A stretch of 13,112 bases of DNA from an uncultured Muribaculaceae bacterium (lineage in GTDB: Bacteria > Bacteroidota > Bacteroidia > Bacteroidales > Muribaculaceae). Each line of letters begins with the position of its first letter. The first letter of the stretch is position 1. This document shows, one piece after another, positions 1 to 5,616 of the stretch. The translations under genes and the position numbers were made by a program. Where the stretch lies: the NCBI GenBank assembly GCA_910586455.1, contig CAJUHX010000060.1:1-13112 (forward strand). Reading direction: 5' to 3'. A model generated the notes under the pieces. The model was not told the origin of the DNA and made no database searches. It was given only the letters and a program-made list of their open reading frames with translations.

Positions 1-322
1 ACTGACGGTGACCGTTTTTGCGACGATAGCCTTTGCGGCGTTTCTTCTTGAAAACGATAACTTTGTCGCCCTTAAAAAGAGTGGTTTCAGTTTCCTCGCC
101 ACCACCGTAGTTGGCCTTGTGCGAAGCTACTTCACATACTACTTTTGCGCCTTCCACAGTGGGTGCGCCTACCTTGACATCACCATCGGCGTCAACCAGC
201 AGAACGCGGTCGAATGTTACGGTATCGCCGGCTTTGGCGGCGTCGCCGAGATAGTGTACATACAGGAACTTGCCGCTTTCGGCTTTGAACTGCTGTCCCT
301 GAATTTCTACAATTGCGTACAT
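1..322 (-). CDS. rplU: 50S ribosomal protein L21, partial (C-terminus outside window)
   Basis: L21 is a structural protein of the large ribosomal subunit that contacts 23S rRNA. The reverse strand opens with MYAIVEIQGQQFKAESGKF, the typical L21 N-terminus. It continues through a lysine- and arginine-rich stretch (FKKKRRKGYRRKNGHRQ) that matches the family's conserved rRNA-binding end. About 107 codons are visible, and only the last few residues should lie beyond base 1. The ATG at 322-320 follows an AT-rich leader with no clear Shine-Dalgarno, as is usual in Bacteroidota. A dedicated promoter sits about 95 bases upstream, so the gene need not depend on the capsid-type operon that ends at 525 on the same strand. 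rpmA (L27) usually follows rplU and would be outside the window. Identification is firm. Confidence 0.96.
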   Translation of the reverse strand, partial: MYAIVEIQGQQFKAESGKFLYVHYLGDAAKAGDTVTFDRVLLVDADGDVKVGAPTVEGAKVVCEVASHKANYGGGEETETTLFKGDKVIVFKKKRRKGYRRKNGHRQ

Positions 323-416
323 TATATTATAAAAATATGTAGATTAACCCGCTGAGGCGGAGCGCTTTAATACTGCACCCTCTTTTCATCCGGCCTATTG
401 CGGAAAATTTCGACTG

Positions 417-448
417 CAAAGGTAGCGCATTTTTTTTGCTTATCCAAA
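417..448 (-). promoter_or_regulatory. Bacteroidota-type promoter for rplU
   Basis: Read on the minus strand, the -7 element TACCTTTG (424-417) lies exactly 20 bases downstream of TTTG (448-445). This fits the TTG / TAnnTTTG consensus of the Bacteroidota primary sigma factor. The predicted transcript start is near 410, giving a leader of roughly 88 bases before the rplU ATG. Confidence 0.75.
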
Positions 449-477
449 TTTTTTAACGCCTTTTTAGGCTAAAAATC

Positions 478-509
478 AACATAATCACATAATTGCATAG
501 TTGCATAGT
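478..509 (-). repeat. Four imperfect tandem 8-mers between the capsid operon and rplU
   Basis: On the minus strand, bases 509 to 478 read ACTATGCA, ACTATGCA, ATTATGTG, ATTATGTT: four units of eight bases with no spacer, the first two identical. The array lies 16 bases past the stop of the last capsid-operon gene and about 30 bases upstream of the rplU -33 element. It could be a short simple-sequence array or an iterated binding site. The bases alone do not decide. Confidence 0.6.
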
Positions 510-524
510 CGCGAAATATATGGC

Positions 525-962
525 TCAGCATATATGCCTGCGCATACGACCGCAGCGGGCCGGAACTCGCCGCAGATTTCGGAGGGCACCGGCAGCTGCC
601 GCGGCATATTCGCCGGGGTCAGAGCCGGAGCTGCCCGAAAAGGCCAGCGAAAGGACTGTGCCCAGAACCGCAGCGGCCAGACTTTCGCCGGCAACTCCGG
701 GCGACGGAGATTCGCAGTCGAGGTCTATCCACAATATATCGCTGCCGCTGTCATCGGACTCAGGCCGGGAGAAGTCTGTCACACTTGCGGCCAGCTCTCC
801 TACGGTGTGCATAAAACTGTCGCAGATAAGGCGCCTGAGCAGTCCGGCATTGTCGCGCGTCAGTACTGCCGGATTTTGGCCGGCCGACGCATTCACGGCC
901 CTGATGGCCGATATGGCGTAGATACGCTTGGTTATATCGTTTATCGAAATGGTAATTCTCAT
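525..962 (-). CDS. Unknown protein, last gene of the capsid-portal operon
   Basis: This encodes a protein of 145 residues that I do not recognise. The N-terminus (MRITISINDITKRIYAISAI) looks like a well-formed start. The middle is acidic, with a D/S-rich patch and a short DILWIDLDCES strand around residues 75-85. The last 50 residues are rich in Ala, Gly and Arg and may be flexible. It begins 21 bases after the stop of the upstream small gene and reads in the same direction as the whole operon, which is the main reason to prefer it over overlapping plus-strand frames. By position it could be an accessory head or connector protein, but no motif shows this. The next gene downstream is rplU, which has its own promoter. 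Confidence 0.6.
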   Translation of the reverse strand: MRITISINDITKRIYAISAIRAVNASAGQNPAVLTRDNAGLLRRLICDSFMHTVGELAASVTDFSRPESDDSGSDILWIDLDCESPSPGVAGESLAAAVLGTVLSLAFSGSSGSDPGEYAAAAAGALRNLRRVPARCGRMRRHIC

Positions 963-983
963 GTCTGTTAAGATTATAGGCAG

Positions 984-1358
984 TTATTCTTCAGAGGCAA
1001 GCATGCGTTTTGCCGCCGCATGACTCATATACCAGCGCGAAGGCCGCTGATATGCAAGCACCTTCTGCACAGCCTCGCCAAGGCGCAGATTGTGCGGCGG
1101 AGCCATCAGACGGTCAACCCGCTCGAGCATCTCGCGCCAGAAGAGGCGGCGCGGACGGGTTTCGTCGCTCATGTCGGGACGTTCGCGCCGCAGGCGTCCT
1201 ACCATCACTATGGCGGTGTCGTATTCCACCCCGAAGTCGGGCGGCCGGCTGTTGTGTATGGTAAGGTCGATTATGGCGTCGCGGCCAAGGCGCCGGGCCT
1301 GCACGTCGGGGCGCCGGCTCATCTGAGCGAAGGCCTCGCAGAATTCCTTGTGCTGCAT
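984..1358 (-). CDS. Unknown small basic protein of the capsid-portal operon
   Basis: This encodes 124 residues rich in Arg, with several RRxR-type clusters, no membrane segment and no family that I recognise. The protein begins MQHKEFCEAF and ends near RWYMSHAAAKRMLASEE. There are two possible starts. The ATG at 1358 overlaps the end of the portal gene by 40 bases. The ATG at 1322 (residue 13, MSRRPDV) forms an ATGA overlap with the portal stop, the same arrangement as at the adaptor-portal junction. Neither has a clear Shine-Dalgarno. The longer form is listed because the extra residues look like coding sequence. The arginine content would suit nucleic-acid contact, but that is only a guess from composition. 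It lies between the portal gene and the last gene of the operon, apparently on one transcript. Confidence 0.6.
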   Translation of the reverse strand: MQHKEFCEAFAQMSRRPDVQARRLGRDAIIDLTIHNSRPPDFGVEYDTAIVMVGRLRRERPDMSDETRPRRLFWREMLERVDRLMAPPHNLRLGEAVQKVLAYQRPSRWYMSHAAAKRMLASEE

Positions 1359-2728
1359 ACCGCCAATATTTTAGAGCGTTCTTCAATCAGCGACGCAAAG
1401 GTTTCGAGCAGGTCGCCCATGGCTATGGTGGCGTTCTCCACCTGCCTGTCGTAGAGTGCGGCACCCGCCGTACCACCTATGCTGCGGCCTTGCAGGGCAT
1501 CGCCCACACCGCTTATATTGTCGAACAGTTTCATCTGCAGTTCCAGCAGGCGGTATGCCCCTACCCCGTCGGTGGGTGTCACCACCTGCTGAGGAAGCGA
1601 AGTTCCACGTCCTGTAATCGGAATCACGCCGTCGCTGCGCGCCCAGGTATCGAACACTTCTTCCCACTTCATGTCCTCGGGCAGCTGGTCGACAGGAAAC
1701 AGCAGCACGCCCTTGGCTGCCGAAGCCATCATCTTGTCGATCATCATAATCAGGCGGTTGATGTAGCGCTGCTGGTCTATCACATCCTCCACAAAGGGGT
1801 GTATCTCGCCGTCGGTAAGCGGATACAGCCGCAGCACATAGGGGTGCGAACCGTGTGCGTAAGGCGAGCGGCAGCTGTCGAGCAATTCGCCCGAGGGGCT
1901 GTACCAGCGGCAGTTCCACACAAATTGGATGTCGGGCACAACCTCGGTCGGCTCCAGGCCTTCGCGTATGCGGCGGTCGTTTTCGGCATGTATGCTGTCG
2001 AGTTCGTCAATAGGCCGGTAACATACATCGCCGCTGTCGGGCTCGGAACACATCAGGCGGCTCATGGCATCGAGTGTCCACATCTCAACTACCCGGCACT
2101 TGCCGGGAGCGGGCGTAAAGAAGTCGGCGTCATCGCTAAGGCCTAAGTCCACAGGCAGGGCGCCTCGAGCCGCCGACTGCCTGAATATATCTCTCAGACG
2201 ACTTATTCGCTCCAGACTGCCGTGGCCGAAGCGGGCGTACACTTCGGGCAGACTCAAGTCGTGGCACTGACCTATCAGTTCTATGTCGCGGCAACAGGGG
2301 TCTTTCACGGCGTTTATGAAAAACAGACGTGGATTCACATTCTCCACTTCGCCGTCAAGGCCTATGCGCTGCACAGCCATGCCGCTGATAAGGAATTCTT
2401 CAAGCAGGCGCGCGTCGAGCTCGGGCATACGCGGGGCACTTCCGGCCCTGCTGTAATAGCCTCGGCTTTCGGCCAGAACTCTGAAGCGCCCCACCACAGT
2501 TTTCACCAGCTGGCGAATGAGGTTATTGGTGTAAGGCTGCTTGCCGCTGAGGTAAATCTGCTCGCGCTCGCTGCGCAGCCACGGACCGTCGCATATCTGA
2601 TCCGACCACTGGTCGCCATAGGTATAGCGCTTGAAGCGGTCGCGGCGCCGGCGGAAGTCGCGGGCGGCAAGCCAGGCATCGCGGGCGGCATATATCAGTT
2701 GGTTGTCGTGTGTTGTGTGCTTGTTCAT
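1319..2728 (-). CDS. Phage portal-like protein
   Basis: Portal proteins form the ring at one vertex of a tailed-phage head through which DNA enters and leaves. This 469-residue protein starts MNKHTTHDNQL at the ATG 2728-2726, which overlaps the upstream stop as ATGA. A longer frame exists, but its extra 22 residues lie inside the upstream gene. Portal-like features are the YGDQW...PYTNNLIRQLVKTVVGRFR segment near residues 35-85 and a long helix region, VEDVIDQQRYINRLIMMIDK, at about residue 310. There is also a C-terminal core, GVGDALQGRSIGGTAGAALYDRQ, before a last helix. It resembles portals of podovirus/SU10-type and Bacteroides phages. It ends only about 20 residues after that helix, which is shorter than I would expect for a full portal with wing or barrel extensions. 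No terminase gene is nearby. Confidence 0.78.
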   Translation of the reverse strand: MNKHTTHDNQLIYAARDAWLAARDFRRRRDRFKRYTYGDQWSDQICDGPWLRSEREQIYLSGKQPYTNNLIRQLVKTVVGRFRVLAESRGYYSRAGSAPRMPELDARLLEEFLISGMAVQRIGLDGEVENVNPRLFFINAVKDPCCRDIELIGQCHDLSLPEVYARFGHGSLERISRLRDIFRQSAARGALPVDLGLSDDADFFTPAPGKCRVVEMWTLDAMSRLMCSEPDSGDVCYRPIDELDSIHAENDRRIREGLEPTEVVPDIQFVWNCRWYSPSGELLDSCRSPYAHGSHPYVLRLYPLTDGEIHPFVEDVIDQQRYINRLIMMIDKMMASAAKGVLLFPVDQLPEDMKWEEVFDTWARSDGVIPITGRGTSLPQQVVTPTDGVGAYRLLELQMKLFDNISGVGDALQGRSIGGTAGAALYDRQVENATIAMGDLLETFASLIEERSKILAVCSTRNSARPSLR

Positions 2729-3189
2729 ATTATTATTGCAATGGCTTCGGCCAGAATGTTTTCCACAGGCATCAGCTGCGGCGCTCCTGGCCATAGTTCG
2801 TATTGGCGTCCGCGGCGTACGGCCAGCGGATGCTCCGCCCCGGGCAGAGCATATTCATTACCTATGCGTTTCAGTCGCGGGTCGCCGCTGTCGGCATCCA
2901 CAATCTCGGCCTGACGCTTCCAGCCTGACAGCCGCACGGACACAAGCCGACGGCAGTCGGGAGGCAATTCCAGTACCGTGACTCCGCCCCGCGATGCGAG
3001 GGCCACGCGGGCCCTCACATCTTCAAGTCGGAGCAGGTCAAGGTCGGCGCTGTCGAGCCGCTGCAGATGTTCGGCCTCCAGCCGGGGACGCAGCACTGAG
3101 TCGATGTCGATACCGTCGAAACGCTCAACGGTGCAGTCCTCATGCAGACTGCTGAAACCGGCCAGTTTCTTCAGCTCCTGATAGTCCAT
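2725..3189 (-). CDS. Probable head-tail adaptor/connector-like protein
   Basis: This encodes 154 residues starting MDYQELKKLAGF. Its middle contains VLELPPDCRRLVSVRLSGW, near residues 72-90. A pattern of the form LPxDxxRLxxV recurs in adaptor proteins that dock under portals (T7 gp11, P22 gp4 and related head-completion proteins), so the call rests on that pattern plus position between capsid and portal genes. The ATG follows the capsid stop after one base, and its own TGA overlaps the portal start as ATGA, so the three genes are probably translationally coupled. The C-terminus ends in a small hydrophobic run (ILAEAIAIII). The connector role is inferred. The family-level match is moderate and would need a profile search. 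Confidence 0.55.
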   Translation of the reverse strand: MDYQELKKLAGFSSLHEDCTVERFDGIDIDSVLRPRLEAEHLQRLDSADLDLLRLEDVRARVALASRGGVTVLELPPDCRRLVSVRLSGWKRQAEIVDADSGDPRLKRIGNEYALPGAEHPLAVRRGRQYELWPGAPQLMPVENILAEAIAIII

Positions 3190-3190
3190 A

Positions 3191-4444
3191 TCACTCGCCG
3201 ATTACTCGCATGTGGGCATCGGGATAACGGAGTACCAGACACGAAGCCTCGGTGATGACCACTGCATCGGTGTTGCGCTGGCCGCTGCGGCGAAGGTCGA
3301 GTTTCTCTACCTTAAAAGGCAGATGCACGTACTTGGTCACATACTCCGGGTCGACAACCAGACCGTCGCTTTCGTGGCCGCACTGATCAAACACCTCGCT
3401 GTGCAGCACAAGCAGCGAGCCGAAATTACTGCGGATTTCCTTGAATTCTATACCCCAGCGCACCATAGTGTCGCCGGCGGTTATGGAGCGCGTACACTCC
3501 ATGCGGCTCAGAGATTCCATCAGCCTGGTACCTGCTATCAGCAGTTTTTGCTTGCTGCCGGCATTGCGTGTGAATGCGGCGCTGCACAGGTCAATCATAT
3601 CGCCCTCGCCCAGCTTGGCAAGACGCAGTACGAACTGGCGCCCGGCCTGACTCCAGATACCTCCGGTAAGGTACACAGGCTCGTTCTTGACATTGTCCAT
3701 AATTTTGGCCTTGGCTCCGAACACAAAGTTCTTCTCCATGCCCAGACGCATGTCGATTATCGCGGCCTCCTCCTGGTCGGAGAAAGTCCACCCCACTTCC
3801 TTTCCTGCCAACTTCTGCAAAGTACTCTGCTCTACCTGCATCTTGAAAATCTGACAGTTATTGTTCTGCTTTCTGGGCAGCGCCGAAAACTGGGCGGTCT
3901 GTACGTCGAGTTCGGAGGCAGCACGACCCATTCGCACCAGCTTGCAGCCGATTGTAATTTCCGGCACCTGAGCCACGCCATCGGCCTTGACAGGATTTAC
4001 CACGCTGAAGTCCACGCCACGTTCGCGCCGGGCCACAGTATAGAGTACCAGTGGCTGTCCGTCGGCTCCGGATACTTCGGGCACGAGCACAGTTTCCGAA
4101 GGATCGAAAATCTGGTCACAGCCGGTGCGGAGGCTGATAGTGATGCTGCCGTCGTCGTCGGTCACTGCCAAAGCCGCGTCAAGGTCGGCAATTACTTCGG
4201 TTTCTGTCCGTTTGGTATCTACCGAGTAGTATTCAACGGTCATCGACGATGCGCTGCGGGCTCCTGCATGACGCGAAAGTTGGTCGATGGGAGTCGACAT
4301 GGGACGCACTTTCACTATGCGGCGGTCAATCGAGTTTACAAGCAGGTCGGGCGCTGCCTCTGCAGTCAGTGCGGTAGTCAGTGGTGTGCCGCTTACATGT
4401 GTGCCGCCATCATGGCCCGGCACAAGGTTCTGGGTTTCTTCCAT
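3191..4444 (-). CDS. Major-capsid-like protein (HK97 fold, SU10/DUF5309-type)
   Basis: This encodes a protein of 417 residues starting MEETQNLVPGHDGG. The ATG 4444 is chosen because the longer frame's ATG (4498) lies inside the promoter -7 element and would not be on the mRNA. The second half carries the pattern I associate with SU10-like capsid proteins. It runs from KLAGKEVGWTFSDQEEAAII (about residue 210) and MEKNFVFGAKAKI, through KQKLLIAGTRLMESLSRM (about 300), to FGSLLVLHSEVFDQCGHESD and then VVDPEYVTKYVHLPF. This is consistent with an HK97-fold shell protein. There is no visible signal peptide or fused protease. It is the first gene of an operon with adaptor- and portal-like genes. A working prophage would also need terminase, tail and lysis genes, and none are in the window. 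The function could therefore be an intact shell in a domesticated element or a relic. Confidence 0.75.
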   Translation of the reverse strand: MEETQNLVPGHDGGTHVSGTPLTTALTAEAAPDLLVNSIDRRIVKVRPMSTPIDQLSRHAGARSASSMTVEYYSVDTKRTETEVIADLDAALAVTDDDGSITISLRTGCDQIFDPSETVLVPEVSGADGQPLVLYTVARRERGVDFSVVNPVKADGVAQVPEITIGCKLVRMGRAASELDVQTAQFSALPRKQNNNCQIFKMQVEQSTLQKLAGKEVGWTFSDQEEAAIIDMRLGMEKNFVFGAKAKIMDNVKNEPVYLTGGIWSQAGRQFVLRLAKLGEGDMIDLCSAAFTRNAGSKQKLLIAGTRLMESLSRMECTRSITAGDTMVRWGIEFKEIRSNFGSLLVLHSEVFDQCGHESDGLVVDPEYVTKYVHLPFKVEKLDLRRSGQRNTDAVVITEASCLVLRYPDAHMRVIGE

Positions 4445-4495
4445 TGTGTAGATTAAGTTAAAGGTTGGAAAAGTTTTTGTTGCTGAATTGCAATG

Positions 4496-4526
4496 CAAAT
4501 TTACAACATAAATTTCATTTTATCAA
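4496..4526 (-). promoter_or_regulatory. Promoter of the capsid-portal operon
   Basis: On the minus strand TTG (4526-4524) is followed by exactly 20 bases and then TAAATTTG (4503-4496), a full match to the Bacteroidota TTG / TAnnTTTG pattern. The start of transcription should be near 4489, giving a leader of about 45 bases before the ATG at 4444. The cassette therefore has a host-readable promoter of its own. The gap 4445-4606 holds no other gene that I can see. Confidence 0.72.
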
Positions 4527-4606
4527 TAGCAAATTTGAATATTAACCAATTTTAACACTAATACTTACACAAATAATAGCACCGAACAACTGTGTTAAGC
4601 TCTGTA

Positions 4607-5365
4607 TCAAAAACTTATCTCACTCAAATCTATCAATCCGTGAACTATGGCATATAGCGTAAGGCCCGAAGCTGAATGAATGTCGAGTTTGGCGCAGATG
4701 TTGCGGCGATGTGTGGCAACAGTGTGCGACGACAGACAAAGCGCATCAGCTATCTGTTTATTGGTCATACCTTTGGCTATGTAATGGATAATTTCGCGTT
4801 CTCGTTCGCCAAGCACTGTCAGCGATTTAGAATTCTCGGCAGCCCGGCGTTTTGCAACTTTACAATTGCGCTCGGCAGCCTTGACCGCAGGCACAAGTAA
4901 GCAGTTCTCCACCTCGAAATGGGTATCAAGGTCGCGCTCGCACAAAATAATGTCGAACAGCACCGACGACAGCATATCGTTGTCGCGCTGACGATAGTGG
5001 TAAATGAATATATCCTTGAGTTCATGCAGTTTTTCCGACATTGGCTCATGCCCTGACACAAAGTCGGCCAAAGTAAGTCCGTCGGGTTTCTCACCGGCCA
5101 TCAGCTGCTCGGCGTAGGCGAATATCTCTCCGTCTTCCTTAGCCATATGCTGACGCACCTCGGCGGTATATTCGTCGAAGAAGCGGATAAGCAAAGGCGT
5201 AACCTTATTATCCTGCGAATGCACTACGCCCTCCATCATATGGTGGCGGATATGCGGCAATGTAATTTCCGTAATCGACCTGTGCGCATGCCGCAGATAA
5301 TTCACAAGCGACTCCAGCGATGCCGACTCTACATCGTAGGGGTACCCGCTGATAAGATTGCACAC
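4607..5365 (-). CDS. Hemerythrin-domain LuxR-type transcription regulator
   Basis: From the GTG at 5365 this encodes 252 residues. Residues 20-165 form a hemerythrin-like four-helix bundle with likely diiron ligands: H26 or H28, H73xxxE77, H106 and H149xxxE153. Residues 183-250 are a LuxR/GerE helix-turn-helix (LTVLGEREREIIHYIAKGM, then NKQIADALCLSSHTVATHRR). Relatives in Bacteroides, as I recall them, act as cytoplasmic regulators that probably sense oxygen, NO or iron state. They carry about 60 more N-terminal residues (a segment resembling RFGxxLGFGDK). That part is absent here: an in-frame TGA lies ten codons upstream, and in-frame similarity seems to begin just before the GTG. The start may be real, with a leader over 100 bases, or the N-terminus may be lost. 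It reads toward the capsid operon, which has a separate promoter. Confidence 0.82.
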   Translation of the reverse strand: MCNLISGYPYDVESASLESLVNYLRHAHRSITEITLPHIRHHMMEGVVHSQDNKVTPLLIRFFDEYTAEVRQHMAKEDGEIFAYAEQLMAGEKPDGLTLADFVSGHEPMSEKLHELKDIFIYHYRQRDNDMLSSVLFDIILCERDLDTHFEVENCLLVPAVKAAERNCKVAKRRAAENSKSLTVLGEREREIIHYIAKGMTNKQIADALCLSSHTVATHRRNICAKLDIHSASGLTLYAIVHGLIDLSEISF

Positions 5366-5486
5366 CGCCAGAAAACCGCTCCGTATGAAACTTCAAACAT
5401 CCGGCGGAATCGTGGTACGCCAACATAACCATCGCCACAAATAACACCGCTACAACTCTTTCCATGGACAGCAATTGAATTTAGGG

Positions 5487-5517
5487 CAAAGTTATCTAAA
5501 TTCCTTCAAAGGCTAAA
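5487..5517 (-). promoter_or_regulatory. Promoter of the hemerythrin-LuxR regulator gene
   Basis: On the minus strand TAACTTTG (5494-5487) matches the -7 consensus. The -33 element is weak: TTT at 5517-5515, 20 bases upstream, instead of TTG. Transcription would start near 5480, about 115 bases before the GTG start. The first ATG on that transcript (5465) opens a different frame that I do not consider a gene. Confidence 0.6.
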
Positions 5518-5584
5518 CATCTCCTGAAGCGGAGCTAAGTGATAAAAAAACACTATGGCTAATCCATATCTGAAATATTTGTTG

Positions 5585-5592
5585 TATCTTTG
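5585..5592 (+). promoter_or_regulatory. Promoter -7 element of the patatin operon
   Basis: TATCTTTG matches TAnnTTTG and lies 25 bases before the chosen ATG (5617), so the 5' leader would be short, under 20 bases. No convincing TTG lies at the expected spacing. The element diverges from the regulator promoter at 5487-5517 across about 70 bases, so the two could share control. Confidence 0.55.
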
Positions 5593-5616
5593 CAATATAC
5601 AATAACCACAGGCCAA

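Noticed and set aside
449..475. GCCT-TTTT-AGGC stem-loop as a terminator for the capsid operon
   Set aside because: The stem is only four pairs and is not followed by a T-run on either strand; it lies next to the rplU -33 element.
501..971. Plus-strand reading frames over the last gene of the capsid operon
   Set aside because: The compositions look like noise, and the minus-strand frame fits the operon spacing and has a sensible N-terminus.
3212..4456. Long open plus-strand frame opposite the capsid gene (also 2222-2914 and 1490-2146 opposite the portal region)
   Set aside because: They mirror well-supported minus-strand genes in GC-rich DNA, show no recognisable protein features and lack promoters or start signals.
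4552..4598. Inverted repeat TTAACAC / GTGTTAA with a 33-base spacer
   Set aside because: Seven-base arms in AT-rich DNA with a long spacer are easily due to chance, and no T-tract or symmetric operator context is seen.
5208..5465. Minus-strand frame beginning MERVVAVLFVAMVMLAYHD as a gene or the missing N-terminus of the regulator
   Set aside because: It runs out of frame through the regulator, ends in low-quality sequence and does not resemble the N-terminal segment of the family.
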